Shown: piece after piece, positions 35,281 through 45,032 of the stretch
Layout: each line of letters begins with the position of its first letter
Position numbering within the stretch: the stretch's first letter is position 1
Assembly (NCBI RefSeq): GCF_001428545.1
Contig: NZ_LMHZ01000002.1
Coordinates: 63,662 to 127,661, forward strand
Direction: 5' to 3'
Length of the DNA: 64,000 bases
Origin: Noviherbaspirillum sp. Root189
GTDB lineage: Bacteria; Pseudomonadota; Gammaproteobacteria; Burkholderiales; Burkholderiaceae_D
The notes under the pieces: generated by a model
Told to the model about the DNA's origin: nothing
What the model saw: the letters and a program-made list of their open reading frames with translations, nothing else
Databases searched by the model: none
Position numbers and translations under genes: made by a program

Positions 35281-35763
35281 TCAGGCGGTTGTCTTGTCGC
35301 CAAGCTTGGCGGCCCACTGACGCATGCGATCCAGGCCCGTCCAGTCAGCGTCGACGTAGGTAATGGCGCCTGTCGGGCAAGCCGATGCGCAGGCGGGGCC
35401 GGCGACATTGTCATAGCAGAGGTCGCACTTCTGTACCTTGCCGGTACTCTGTACATAGTTGACCGTGCCAAACGGGCAGGCAATGGTGCATACCTTGCAG
35501 CCAACGCAGAGATCGTCGTTGACCACCTTGGCGCCGGAACTCATGTCGATGCGGATGGCCTCGACAGGGCAGGAATGCAGGCACCAGGCTTCGTCGCACT
35601 GGGTACAGGTATAGGGAACCTTGGTGCCGGTCTGGTGGAACTCGAACACCTTGATGCGGGATTTGGCGGGATTGAATGCGCCGTAGTTTTCATAGCTGCA
35701 GGCCATTTCGCACTGCAGGCAACCGGTGCACTTGTCCGGCTCGATAAGCAGGGACCGTTGCAT
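35281..35763 (-). CDS. Polyferredoxin subunit of aldehyde oxidoreductase (AorA-like)
   Basis: A 160-residue electron-transfer protein with four cysteine clusters: CTGCLQCEMAC, CTQCDEAWCLHSCP, CVGCKVCTIACP and CDLCYDNVAGPACASACP. This predicts four [4Fe-4S] centres as in HycB/AorA-type subunits. It is the first gene of the operon, 11 bases before the catalytic subunit. No signal peptide is present, so the complex is cytoplasmic. Confidence 0.92.
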   Translation of the reverse strand: MQRSLLIEPDKCTGCLQCEMACSYENYGAFNPAKSRIKVFEFHQTGTKVPYTCTQCDEAWCLHSCPVEAIRIDMSSGAKVVNDDLCVGCKVCTIACPFGTVNYVQSTGKVQKCDLCYDNVAGPACASACPTGAITYVDADWTGLDRMRQWAAKLGDKTTA

Positions 35764-36151
35764 GCTTCGTCTCCTTTTTGTATTGATTCGAATCGCACTT
35801 CTTTAATTCTTCAACAATCAAAACGGCGGAATCTGCGCAACGATGAGGCAGTCGGTCGCTGAGTACGAGGCTGTCACCATGGCGTACACCGTCAACGATA
35901 TGACGTCGTCCTGTGCAACATGCCGACGTCGGGCAATGCTAAAACTCAGTGTTGTCCTTACTGATACAAATCGAATGCAGATTGATTTTGCCACAGAAAA
36001 TCAGGCGTTGTAAAAACAAAAATGGCTGCAAAATAACTGTTCCAGTCTGGTACGGAAAGCCGTCGCAAATTGCGGCAACGACGGCGCTTCAGGGCAAAGC
36101 GTATGCCTGCGATGCTTGTCTCGTATGATATGGCGCAAGCTTTTGTAGCAA
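35764..36151. promoter_or_regulatory. Promoter/leader region of the aor operon
   Basis: A 388-base gap without a credible gene. It contains a perfect GATTCGAATC palindrome (35785-35794), 22 bases upstream of the first aor start, and a CCGACGTCGG palindrome (35923-35932). Either may be an operator. I see no clear sigma-54 or sigma-70 consensus that I would insist on. Confidence 0.4.
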
Positions 36152-38497
36152 TCAGGGTTGCGCAATCAGGCTTTCGAGATGGACGCGTGCGTTATCGAAT
36201 TCGTGCTGCAACTGTGTCAACTGCTTATGGGCGTCCTGCACGGAGCCGCCAATGCCAATGCGCTCCAGTTCCATGCAATGTGTACGCATGCGCATCGCAC
36301 CGAGATTCTCGATGCTCGACAGGAAACGATGGCTGGCCGCCTTCAATCGCGCCGGATCGGCATCGGCGATCGCGCGTGCGATGTTATCCAGGTGTCCCGG
36401 TGCGTCCTGGATGAACAGGCGCACGATATCGGCAGCAATGGTGGGATTTTCCTCATCCTGCAGTTCAAGCAACTGGTCGATGCGGCGCTGGTCGATGACG
36501 GGAGTCGTCCCGCTGTCGTCCTGCTTGCGGCGCGGCGCCACCGCCGTCAGCACGGCGCGCACGTCGTCGAGTTCAATCGGTTTCGATACATACGCATCCA
36601 TGCCGACGGCGAGGCATTTCTCGCGGTCGCCCGGCATCGCATTCGCGGTCATTGCGATCACGCGCGGACCATTTCCACCGAAGCGGGCGCGCAAGCGGCG
36701 CGTTGCCTCCAGCCCATCCATTTCGGGCATCTGCACGTCCATCAGCACCACGTCATACGTTTGCCGTTCCAGCGCATCCAGAACTTCCACGCCATTGGCC
36801 ACCACGTCGGCGCGGTAACCGAGGTGCGCGAGCAACTGCTGCACCACCTTCTGGTTGACGGTATTGTCTTCCGCAACCAGGATGCTGAGGGGCAAGGTTT
36901 CGGCGAGCTTGCCGCGCGGCGCACGGACTTTGTCCCGGCCTGGCGCCAGTGGCTGGATGCGCATCGCATGCAATAGCACTTCGAACAGTGCGGCAGGCTT
37001 GATCGGTTTGTTCAGGTAGGCCGAAAAATTGATTTCCCGCATGCTGCTTTCCGATGGCCGGTGCGCCACCGAAGTGAGCATGATCATCGGCAGCGCATCG
37101 ACGCTGCGGTGTTTGCGGATTTCACGCGCCAGCGCGAGGCCATCCATTTCCGGCATGCTCATGTCGAGGATCGCCACATCGAAGGCATGCCCGTGCCGCA
37201 ACAGGTCCAGCGCCTCGATGCCGGACGCCAGCGCAGAGGGCACCATTCCCCAAAGCAGCGCCTGTTTGACGAGAATGCGGCGGTTGGTGCCGTTGTCGTC
37301 GACGATCAGCACATGCTTGCCCGACAGCGCGGACGAGCGCTCCTGCAATACGTTTTGTGCCAGCCCCGGCCCGGAAGCAGCGGCCATAATGGTGAAATGG
37401 AAGGTTGACCCATTCCCAACCACGCTGTCCACCCACATGCGTCCACCCATGATTTCGGTCAGGCGCTTGCTGATCGCCAGGCCCAGGCCGGTCCCGCCAT
37501 ATTTGCGGGTGGTCGACGCATCGACTTGCGTGAACGCTTCAAATAGTTCGCCGAGGCGATCCGGCGGGATACCGATGCCGGTATCCCGCACAGAAAATCG
37601 GATTTCGTGCGTCCCGTCGCCGACCAGCGTTGATGTCACCGTGATGACTACCTCGCCGTGATGCGTGAACTTGATGGAATTCGACAGCAGATTGACCAGC
37701 ACCTGGCGCAGCCGCGTAACATCGCCGACCACGGAAGCCGGAACGCCGTCATCAATGAAATAAGCAAGGTTGAGGTTCTTGTGGCTCGCGTCCGGCGACA
37801 GCAGGTCCAGGGATTCTTCAATGCAGCGCCGGAGGTCGAAAGGCTGACGCTCGATTTCCAGCTTGCCGATTTCGATTTTTGAATAATCCAGGATATCGTT
37901 GATGATCGTCAGCAGCACTTCGCTGCTGGCGCGAATGGTTTCCGCGTAATCCCGCTGTTCGTCGTCGATTGCGGTATTGAGCAAAAGGCTGGTCATGCCG
38001 ATCACTGCGTTGAGCGGCGTGCGGATTTCATGGCTCATGTTGGCGAGAAACATGCTCTTTGCCTGGGTTGCCGCTTCCGCCTTGTCGCGCGCTTCCTGCA
38101 GTTCGCGCTCATAGGCCTTTCTGCTGGAAATGTCGCGCAGGATGACGGTGTAAATCGCGGTACCATCCGCTTCCAGGCGGGAGATCGATGCTTCGGCAGG
38201 AAATTCGGTGCCATCCTTGCGCATGGCGAAGATCGCACGGCGTTCACCCATCCTGCGCGCACTTTGCCCCGAGCGATCAAAATTAGCGATGTGGTTGCGA
38301 TGGGTCGCGTGGTGACGCTGCGGCAACAGCGTATTCAGGTCCAACCCGTTCGCTTCCCGCGCAGTCCAGCCGAACAAGCGCTCCGCGCCCTGGTTGAACA
38401 GGATGATTTTATGCTGGCCGTCCACGCAAATAATGGCATCGTCAGCGATGCTGAGGATACCGTTCAGTTGTGCGGAAGTAAGGTTGCCACTATTCAT
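36152..38497 (-). CDS. Hybrid sensor histidine kinase (PAS-HisKA-HATPase-REC-REC-Hpt)
   Basis: A 781-residue phosphorelay kinase. A PAS domain at about 1-125 precedes the H-box [14 protein letters not shown] with His156. The ATPase domain follows ([21 protein letters not shown]), then two receiver domains (phosphoacceptor Asp in [12 protein letters not shown] and in [12 protein letters not shown]) and a C-terminal Hpt domain with its His in the [14 protein letters not shown] helix. There are no membrane helices, so the signal is cytoplasmic. The ATG at 38497 shares one base with the senB stop (TAATG), which argues for this start and for co-expression with senB. Confidence 0.9.
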   Translation of the reverse strand: MNSGNLTSAQLNGILSIADDAIICVDGQHKIILFNQGAERLFGWTAREANGLDLNTLLPQRHHATHRNHIANFDRSGQSARRMGERRAIFAMRKDGTEFPAEASISRLEADGTAIYTVILRDISSRKAYERELQEARDKAEAATQAKSMFLANMSHEIRTPLNAVIGMTSLLLNTAIDDEQRDYAETIRASSEVLLTIINDILDYSKIEIGKLEIERQPFDLRRCIEESLDLLSPDASHKNLNLAYFIDDGVPASVVGDVTRLRQVLVNLLSNSIKFTHHGEVVITVTSTLVGDGTHEIRFSVRDTGIGIPPDRLGELFEAFTQVDASTTRKYGGTGLGLAISKRLTEIMGGRMWVDSVVGNGSTFHFTIMAAASGPGLAQNVLQERSSALSGKHVLIVDDNGTNRRILVKQALLWGMVPSALASGIEALDLLRHGHAFDVAILDMSMPEMDGLALAREIRKHRSVDALPMIMLTSVAHRPSESSMREINFSAYLNKPIKPAALFEVLLHAMRIQPLAPGRDKVRAPRGKLAETLPLSILVAEDNTVNQKVVQQLLAHLGYRADVVANGVEVLDALERQTYDVVLMDVQMPEMDGLEATRRLRARFGGNGPRVIAMTANAMPGDREKCLAVGMDAYVSKPIELDDVRAVLTAVAPRRKQDDSGTTPVIDQRRIDQLLELQDEENPTIAADIVRLFIQDAPGHLDNIARAIADADPARLKAASHRFLSSIENLGAMRMRTHCMELERIGIGGSVQDAHKQLTQLQHEFDNARVHLESLIAQP

Positions 38498-39522
38498 TAT
38501 CGAGAGCATGGGGGCCGGGTTGAGGTATCGAGTTCGGGTGCGTTTGTGTGTACGTTCAACAGCAATTCTCTCACTACTTGCAGCACAGCCTTTTGTTCGC
38601 GTGCGGGTTGGAATAACGGTCGACGCCTTGCACATTGCTCCTGAAGCGTGCGGCGAAACGCCGCATCGTGCGATGCGCGATTGATCAGTGCGGCGAGTGC
38701 GATGCTGTCACCTACCGCAAAATAGCCTGCGTAATCGTCACCGAGCATGCCGCGATTGCCTGCAATGTCGCTGGCCAGCACCGGCACGCCGCAGTTGACG
38801 GCTTCGATAATCACGTTCGCTCCGCCTTCCATGCGCGACGCGATCACCATGATATCGCTCGCCGCAAGGCGCTCCAGTGTTTCCGCGTGCGGCAGGTTGC
38901 CGAGCCAGCGGTAATGCGGATGACGGGATTGGGTCGCCAGCGCTTGCTCCCGCAGTTCGGCGTCCAGCGCACCGCCGACATGGATCATGCGCAGGCGTTC
39001 GGCTTCGACGTGAGTGATATGTGCTGCAGCCTGCATGAAGACAAGCGGATCCTTTTCAGCGCGCAGATGGCCGATCATGATGACATCGAATGACTGTTTG
39101 TCTTTCTTTTCATGCGCCACGCCGCCTGGTGGCGCCGACTGATAGATGACGCAGGCCTTCTCCCGAGACCGGTCATCCAGCTGATCGAGTCCGGCTTCCT
39201 GCAATACCACCAGTTTCGAGGCCAGGCGCAATGACTGACGAGCTTGTTCGTCGGCAACAATGTCGCGATAAAGATCGGTTCCGGTCAGCACAACCAGCAA
39301 GGGACGGTCGGGAAAGGCGTGTGAAAAACGCGTGATGGAGCTCGCCGATCGACGCGCATGCAAGGCAATCATCAGGTTGCAGGGATGGCCGTCCCAGTCC
39401 TCCAGGACGCGAACCTCATACCCGGAGGAAAGAAAAGCCGCCCATCGGCTTGCGGTTTGCCAATTACCGTTGTTGGCGTTTGCCGTTGCCGGACTGATAA
39501 TGGTAACGTGCTGTTTTTTCAA
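38497..39522 (-). CDS. senB: SenB-like selenosugar synthase (TIGR04348 glycosyltransferase)
   Basis: A 341-residue GT-B glycosyltransferase of the TIGR04348 group, which includes SenB, the enzyme that makes a selenosugar from selenophosphate and UDP-sugar in selenoneine synthesis. Characteristic pieces are ANNGNWQTASRWAAFL, LEDWDGHPCNLMIALHARRSASS, VLTGTDLYRD and the donor-binding SRMEGGANVIIEAVNCGVPV. The start is a TTG at 39522 with AGGA seven bases upstream; no ATG is available. The partner senA starts only 33 bases away on the other strand, which strengthens the call. The stop overlaps the kinase start. Confidence 0.85.
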   Translation of the reverse strand: MKKQHVTIISPATANANNGNWQTASRWAAFLSSGYEVRVLEDWDGHPCNLMIALHARRSASSITRFSHAFPDRPLLVVLTGTDLYRDIVADEQARQSLRLASKLVVLQEAGLDQLDDRSREKACVIYQSAPPGGVAHEKKDKQSFDVIMIGHLRAEKDPLVFMQAAAHITHVEAERLRMIHVGGALDAELREQALATQSRHPHYRWLGNLPHAETLERLAASDIMVIASRMEGGANVIIEAVNCGVPVLASDIAGNRGMLGDDYAGYFAVGDSIALAALINRASHDAAFRRTLQEQCARRRPLFQPAREQKAVLQVVRELLLNVHTNAPELDTSTRPPCSR

Positions 39523-39555
39523 TCCTGCTTCCTACTGAAGGCGGTTTCAGACCTG

Positions 39556-40755
39556 ATGACTTCTTCGTTTCGACACGCGGGACCAGTCGAACTGGCCACG
39601 GCCCTGCGTGATGCCCATGACCGCACGCTTGCGCTGTTTGAGTGCCTTGCCGCTGCCGGTTTCGACCAGGCATCCCGGGTCCCACGGCTGGCCATCGTCA
39701 ATCCGCCGCTGTGGGAACTGGGGCATATCGCCTGGTTCGCCGAGTGGTACACGCTGCGCGAGGCCGCGAGCAGCGATCCGCGCTCGGTGCGCCATCCGTC
39801 CCTGCTGCCGGATGCCGATGCATGGTTCGATTCTAATACGGTCGGGCACGATGCGCGCTGGAGTCTTCCTTTGCCGGCCACGGCCGAAGTCAAAAATTAT
39901 TTCTCCGAAGTCCATGAGCGTATAACGGCAAGGCTCGCAAGAACCGCAATGGATGACCAGAGTGACCAGGCGCTTTATCCCTATCGGTTGATTCTTTCGC
40001 ATGAAGACATGCATGGTGAAGCGTTTTTTTACACGCTCAATACATTAGGGGTCACGTTGCCGGCCGCGCTGTTATTCAATGCCGGTCGGTATGAACGGGC
40101 GCCCGCATTGCATTTCGACGGCGGCATACTCAAACGTGGCGCCGAGCCCGAAAAAGGTTTTGCATTTGACAACGAACGATGGCGGCATGCATGCCAGGTC
40201 AGTGCTTTCGAGATCGATACCGGGCCGGTTTCCAACGCAGACTTTTGCGCCTTTATTGACGATGGCGGATATATCAAGCTACAGCACTGGAGCGAAGACG
40301 GTCGTGCATGGCTGGAACATACCGGTCGTACCGCTCCTGCAGGCTGGGAATACAACGATGGCCAATGGCGCTGTCGCCGCTTCGGCAAAGTGCATCAATT
40401 GAACGACAACGAACCGGTGCGGCACGTCAGCCTGTTTGAGGCGCAGGCTTACTGCGCGTGGGCCGGACGGCGTCTGCCCGACGAGGCGGAGTGGGAATGG
40501 GCGGCGCGCACCTCTCATCCGGGCTTCCAATGGGGGCAGGTATGGGAATGGACTGCTTCCCGTTTTGAGCCCTATCCCGGCTTCTCGCCGGGCGCCTATC
40601 GTGAATATTCAGCGCCTTATTTCGGCAATCATCAATCGGTACGCGGCGCATCGTTTGCCACACCCGACCGGCTGCGCTCCGCGCATTTCCGCAACTATTA
40701 CCAGGCGCACCGCGACGACATTTTTGTCGGATTCCGCACCTGTGCACCCAGATAG
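39556..40755 (+). CDS. senA: SenA/EgtB-like selenoneine synthase
   Basis: A 399-residue non-heme iron enzyme with a DinB-like N-terminal domain and a C-terminal formylglycine-generating-enzyme-like domain (from about 215). Iron ligands are His57 (ELGHIAWF) and the HX3HXE motif His149/His153/Glu155 (SHEDMHGE). EgtB joins hercynine to a sulfur donor; SenA does the same with a selenosugar. Adjacency to the SenB-like gene is the reason to prefer SenA over EgtB. A SelD-like SenC is not adjacent and would have to be elsewhere. The frame reaches further upstream, but the ATG at 39556 gives the family's usual N-terminus. Confidence 0.85.
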   Translation: MTSSFRHAGPVELATALRDAHDRTLALFECLAAAGFDQASRVPRLAIVNPPLWELGHIAWFAEWYTLREAASSDPRSVRHPSLLPDADAWFDSNTVGHDARWSLPLPATAEVKNYFSEVHERITARLARTAMDDQSDQALYPYRLILSHEDMHGEAFFYTLNTLGVTLPAALLFNAGRYERAPALHFDGGILKRGAEPEKGFAFDNERWRHACQVSAFEIDTGPVSNADFCAFIDDGGYIKLQHWSEDGRAWLEHTGRTAPAGWEYNDGQWRCRRFGKVHQLNDNEPVRHVSLFEAQAYCAWAGRRLPDEAEWEWAARTSHPGFQWGQVWEWTASRFEPYPGFSPGAYREYSAPYFGNHQSVRGASFATPDRLRSAHFRNYYQAHRDDIFVGFRTCAPR

Positions 40756-40777
40756 CATCAACCCTGACACGAAAGAT

Positions 40778-41161
40778 ATGGCAACCGCATCTCAACCCGC
40801 ACGCAACATTTACGGCGAACCGCTCGTCCCCTGTTCCTTCAATCCCGTCACGGGCTTTTTTCGCGACGGCTGCTGCAAGACCAGCGCCGAGGACGTCGGC
40901 ACCCATGTGGTCTGCGCCATCATGACGGCGGACTTCCTGGAGTTCAGCGCCAGTCGCGGCAACGATTTATCCACCCCGGTGCCGGAATGGGGCTTCCCCG
41001 GTCTCAAGCCGGGTGACCAATGGTGTTTGTGCGCATTACGCTGGAACGAGGCGCTCGCCGCCGGCATGGCGCCGCCTGTGGTGCTGGAAAGCACCAACTT
41101 CAGCGCACTCGACCTGATTGATGAAGAAGTCCTGAAGCAATTCGATCACCGGCAGATGTAA
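40778..41161 (+). CDS. DUF2237 family protein
   Basis: A 127-residue protein of the DUF2237 family, recognised by YGEPLVPCSFNPVTGFFRDGCC, VCAIMTADFLEFSASRGNDLS and PGDQWCLCALRWNEA. Its conserved cysteines (Cys in VPC, GCC and CLC) suggest metal or thiol chemistry, but the function is unknown. It starts 22 bases after senA and is probably co-transcribed. The longer frame back to 40436 runs inside senA in another frame and is rejected. Confidence 0.88.
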   Translation: MATASQPARNIYGEPLVPCSFNPVTGFFRDGCCKTSAEDVGTHVVCAIMTADFLEFSASRGNDLSTPVPEWGFPGLKPGDQWCLCALRWNEALAAGMAPPVVLESTNFSALDLIDEEVLKQFDHRQM

Positions 41162-41320
41162 CTATAGTAATAATGGCAGGGATGGTCGCGATGCGGGATG
41201 GCGGGACCGTGCCCGGCGCATGCGGTGGCGTGTTGCCGGTCCAAGGTCCTTGGTCTTAACTTGGCCGCTCCGCACACCAGGTTGAGATGAGCGCTAACCT
41301 AAAATGAAAGCGGAACCGCC

Positions 41321-42616
41321 ATGCAGCACCCCGTATCCGGCGATACCATCGTTAAAGAATCGCCCTCGCTTCCCTGGTACAAAAAGCTTGGCCCCGGCCT
41401 CATCACCGGCGCTGCGGACGACGATCCGAGCGGCATCGCAACCTACTCGCAAGGCGGTGCACAATTCGGGTACAACTTGCTATGGACCCTGTTGTTCACC
41501 TATCCGCTGATGGTCGGTATCCAGATCGTCAGCGCACGCATCGGCCGTGTGACGGGCGAGGGACTGGCTGCCAATATTCGTCGCTGTTATTCGCCATGGC
41601 TGCTTTATCTGATCGTCAGCATGCTGGTGATTGCCAATACCATCAACATTGGCGCTGATATCGCCGCGATGGCCGATGCAGTGCGTCTAGTCGTCGGCGG
41701 TCCGCATGCGGTCTATGTGGTTGGCTTCGGCGCATTGTCGGTGCTGCTGCAGGTCTTCATTCCCTACAAACGCTATGTGCATGTTCTCAAATGGCTGACA
41801 CTGGCCCTGTTTGCCTATGTCGGCGTCGTGTTCTTCGTGCATATATCGTGGGGCGATGTGCTGCGCAGGGTTGTTGTACCGCATATCACGTTCAGCAAGG
41901 AATATGTCACTGCCGCCGTGGCGATTCTTGGCACGACAATCAGTCCCTACCTTTTCTTCTGGCAGGCGTCCCAAGAAGTCGAGGAAGTCGATGCCGATCC
42001 CTATGCGCACTCCTTGCGCACTGCTCCAGAGCAGGCTCGTGCGCACTTGCGGCGTATATCGATCGACACTTATATCGGCATGGGAATTTCCAACCTGATC
42101 GCATTTTTTATCATGCTGACCACAGCGACTACCTTGTTCCAGCATGGTATGCGGCAAATCCAGACTTCGGCGCAGGCGGCAGAAGCGCTACGGCCAATCG
42201 CCGGCGAGTTTGCATTCCTGCTGTTCAGCTGCGGTGTCATCGGTACCGGCATGCTGGCCATTCCAGTACTGGCGGGCTCCGCCGCGTATGCGGTGGCAGG
42301 AGCATTCGGCTGGCGCAAGGGACTCGACCTGAAGCTCGCCATGGGCAAACGTTTCTACGGCATCATCGCCGCGTCAACGCTGATGGGTGCGGTGATCGGC
42401 ATGATCGATGTCGATCCAATCAAAGCGTTGTTCTGGGCCGCGGTCATCAATGGAGTGATTTCGGTACCTATCATGGTGGTCATGATGCTGATGGCGCAGC
42501 GACGCGACATCATGGGACCGTTTGTCGTCACCAGAAAGCTGAAGTATCTGGGATGGAGCGCGACTGCGGCAATGGCGGCCGCAGTCATTATTTTGTTTGT
42601 GACAAGCTGGGGATAG
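41321..42616 (+). CDS. Nramp-like divalent metal transporter with non-canonical metal site
   Basis: A 431-residue inner-membrane protein with about 11 helices. The first helix has GLITGAADDDPSGIATYSQGG (Asp33-35, Pro36), where canonical Nramps have DPGN. In helix 6 the canonical Ala-Met-Pro-His metal site is replaced by GTTISP (204-209). The Asp ligand is kept but the Met and Asn ligands are lost, so the preferred ion may be Mg2+ or another hard ion rather than Mn2+/Fe2+. No regulatory site is obvious upstream. Confidence 0.85.
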   Translation: MQHPVSGDTIVKESPSLPWYKKLGPGLITGAADDDPSGIATYSQGGAQFGYNLLWTLLFTYPLMVGIQIVSARIGRVTGEGLAANIRRCYSPWLLYLIVSMLVIANTINIGADIAAMADAVRLVVGGPHAVYVVGFGALSVLLQVFIPYKRYVHVLKWLTLALFAYVGVVFFVHISWGDVLRRVVVPHITFSKEYVTAAVAILGTTISPYLFFWQASQEVEEVDADPYAHSLRTAPEQARAHLRRISIDTYIGMGISNLIAFFIMLTTATTLFQHGMRQIQTSAQAAEALRPIAGEFAFLLFSCGVIGTGMLAIPVLAGSAAYAVAGAFGWRKGLDLKLAMGKRFYGIIAASTLMGAVIGMIDVDPIKALFWAAVINGVISVPIMVVMMLMAQRRDIMGPFVVTRKLKYLGWSATAAMAAAVIILFVTSWG

Positions 42617-42648
42617 CGATGGGTGCTCTCGGAACTGAGATTAGGCAT

Positions 42649-43638
42649 TCAAGCCAGCGACTGATGGACCTGCGCGGTGATTTCGTAAGACCGCAGGCGA
42701 GCGGCATGCTCGAATATCTGCGAAGTGATCATTAGTTCGTCAGCACCGGTACGCTCGATAAAGGCTTGCATGTCGCGCGCTACCGTTTCCGGAGAACCAA
42801 TTGCCGAGCAGGACAGCACCTGTTCGAGCAAGGCACGTTCTTGCGGCCCGATCCGGTCCCAGTAATCGGCGACCGGCGGCTGCAGGCGCGAAGGGCGGCC
42901 GCTGCGCAGGTTGACGAAAGCCTGCTGCATCGAGGTCGCCCGGAATTTCGCTTCCTCGTCCGTGTCGGCCGCGAAAACATTAAAGCCCAGCATCACGTAG
43001 GGTTTGTCGAGGCGAGCGGAAGGCCGGAAGTTGGCACGGTACAAGGCGATCGCCTGCATCATCTGGGTCGGTGCGAAATGCGATGCAAACGCGTACGGCA
43101 AACCGAGAGCCGCCGCGAGCTGGGCACCGAACAGGCTCGATCCGAGGATCCAGATAGGCACATTCAGGCCGGCCCCCGGTACGGCACGGACCGATTGCCT
43201 TTGCTCCCCGGAAAAATAATCCATGAGTTCCACCACATCCTGCGGGAACTCATCGGCATCGGACATCAGGTTGCGGCGCAGTGCGCGCGCGGTCACCTGA
43301 TCGGATCCCGGCGCACGCCCCAGGCCGAGATCGATGCGCCCCGGGAACAGCGACTCCAGCGTGCCGAATTGCTCGGCGATCACAAGTGGCGAATGGTTGG
43401 GCAGCATGATACCGCCTGCGCCCACGCGAATCGTCGACGTGCCGGCAGCGACATGACCGATCAGCACCGCGGTTGCGGCACTGGCAATGCCGGGCATGCC
43501 GTGGTGCTCCGCCAGCCAGTAGCGCCGGTAGCCCCAACGCTCCGCATGCTGGGCGAGGTCGAGTGAATTCTTGAACGACTGTGCGGCGTCACTACCTTCG
43601 GTGATCGGTGACAAATCGAGGACGGAAAAGGGAATCAT
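42649..43638 (-). CDS. LLM class flavin-dependent oxidoreductase (luciferase-like)
   Basis: A 329-residue TIM-barrel flavoenzyme of the bacterial luciferase superfamily, LuxA-like MsnO8/YhbW group. The start [12 protein letters not shown], the [13 protein letters not shown] stretch, and [24 protein letters not shown] (FMN phosphate region) identify it. Family members oxidise small substrates with reduced FMN from a separate reductase. The ATG at 43638 is chosen by homology; an in-frame extension to 43725 is not needed. Substrate unknown. Confidence 0.88.
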   Translation of the reverse strand: MIPFSVLDLSPITEGSDAAQSFKNSLDLAQHAERWGYRRYWLAEHHGMPGIASAATAVLIGHVAAGTSTIRVGAGGIMLPNHSPLVIAEQFGTLESLFPGRIDLGLGRAPGSDQVTARALRRNLMSDADEFPQDVVELMDYFSGEQRQSVRAVPGAGLNVPIWILGSSLFGAQLAAALGLPYAFASHFAPTQMMQAIALYRANFRPSARLDKPYVMLGFNVFAADTDEEAKFRATSMQQAFVNLRSGRPSRLQPPVADYWDRIGPQERALLEQVLSCSAIGSPETVARDMQAFIERTGADELMITSQIFEHAARLRSYEITAQVHQSLA

Positions 43639-43852
43639 GGTAACGATACCTGTGGTGGGACGAAATCCGGGATCTCGTCGTAAGGGTGGGCGTTCACGTA
43701 CGGCCTTCACGAATGTCATTAGCATGACACGTTGCGGATTTGCGCGTTTGCCATGGCCAATGACATAGACCAGTACTACAAATTTCCCTGTTCGGATTTC
43801 GGATAAGCGCTTGGCCGAGAGCCGTTCAGGGAAACAAGGGTAACAAGTTTTA

Positions 43853-44959
43853 TTACGCCGCTTGTTTCAAGGTCGGGTAATCGGTATAACCGCGCGCACC
43901 GCCGCCATAGAAAGTGCTCTTGTCGGGTGCATTGAGTTCAGCACCGCGACGGAAGCGCTCGACCAGATCCGGGTTGGCCAGGAAAGGGCGTCCGAATCCA
44001 ACCGCATCGCCGATTCCATTGGCGATCAGGGCCTCCGCTTCGTCCGCGGTATATCCGCCGCAGAAGATCAGCAGCCCGGTGAAGCCGCTACGTATTTGCC
44101 GGCGGAATTCATCCGACAGTTCAGGGCCGCCGACCCAGTCCGGCTCGGCGATATGCAGATAGGCGATGCCACGGCGGCTGAATTCCTTTGCAAGGTATAA
44201 GGTGCTCTCATCGGCTTGCTCATCCGCGATGTCGTGACCGATGAAGTGGGGGGACAGTCTTACGCCAACACGGTCAGCGCCGAGTTCTGCGACCGCTGCA
44301 TCGACCACTTCGAGCAGAAAGCGCGCGCGGTTCTCGACCGGGCCCCCGTACTGGTCGGTGCGGTGGTTGGTATTGGTGGACAGGAACTGGTGCGGCAAGT
44401 ACCCATTGGCGCCATGGATTTCAACAAAGTCGAAGCCCGCGCGCCCGGCCCGTGCGGCCGCTTGGCGATACTGGTCGACGATGCCGGGGATTTCCGATGT
44501 CGCGAGCGCGCGGGGCTGAGAGGTCGGCACATTGGCGGGTGTTCCGTCCGGCTGAACGACAAAGCATTTGCTGTTCGCGGCGATGATGGCCGAAGGAGCG
44601 ACCGGCGCTGCACCGCCCGGTTGCAGCAGGGTATGGGAAATGCGTCCGACATGCCATAACTGTGCAGCAATACGGCCGCCTTTCGCATGGACCGCGGCGG
44701 TCACTTTCTTCCAGCTGGCTTCCTGGGCATCGCTATAAATACCGGGCGTCCAGGCATAACCCTGGCCTTGCGGTGAAACCTGGGTGCCTTCCGACACGAT
44801 CAATCCGGCACCCGCACGCTGGGCATAATATTCGACATTCAGGTCGGTCGGGACGTCCCCGGGCTGACCGGCACGCGAGCGCGTCAGTGGTGCCATGATG
44901 GCGCGGTTGTTCAGTATGATGGAGCCGGCTTTGACCGGCGATAGCAAATGTTTAACCAT
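43853..44959 (-). CDS. Old-yellow-enzyme ene-reductase (NemA-like)
   Basis: A 368-residue FMN-dependent NAD(P)H:flavin oxidoreductase that reduces activated C=C bonds and nitro groups. It has the FMN-site [13 protein letters not shown], the substrate pair [13 protein letters not shown] (His and Asn that bind the electron-withdrawing group) and the C-terminal [23 protein letters not shown] ribosome site precedes ATG 44959. An operator-like repeat lies 25 bases upstream, matched before the tetR gene next door, so it is very likely induced by electrophiles through that repressor. Confidence 0.93.
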   Translation of the reverse strand: MVKHLLSPVKAGSIILNNRAIMAPLTRSRAGQPGDVPTDLNVEYYAQRAGAGLIVSEGTQVSPQGQGYAWTPGIYSDAQEASWKKVTAAVHAKGGRIAAQLWHVGRISHTLLQPGGAAPVAPSAIIAANSKCFVVQPDGTPANVPTSQPRALATSEIPGIVDQYRQAAARAGRAGFDFVEIHGANGYLPHQFLSTNTNHRTDQYGGPVENRARFLLEVVDAAVAELGADRVGVRLSPHFIGHDIADEQADESTLYLAKEFSRRGIAYLHIAEPDWVGGPELSDEFRRQIRSGFTGLLIFCGGYTADEAEALIANGIGDAVGFGRPFLANPDLVERFRRGAELNAPDKSTFYGGGARGYTDYPTLKQAA

Positions 44960-44983
44960 GGATATTCCTCAATTACATTGCAT

Positions 44984-44998
44984 TAGACCGGTCGTCTA
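44984..44998. promoter_or_regulatory. Operator-like repeat before the ene-reductase
   Basis: TAGACCGGTCGTCTA, with TAGAC/GTCTA inverted arms, is identical to the site before the tetR gene (45650-45664). The wider symmetric form ATTAGAC...GTCTAAT is complete here. Confidence 0.8.
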
Positions 44999-45032
44999 AT
45001 TCTTTTCCAAAAAAACGCATGACATTCGGTCA

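Noticed and set aside
33590-35320. 576-codon open frame on the plus strand
   Set aside because: Antisense shadow of the AOR catalytic subunit.
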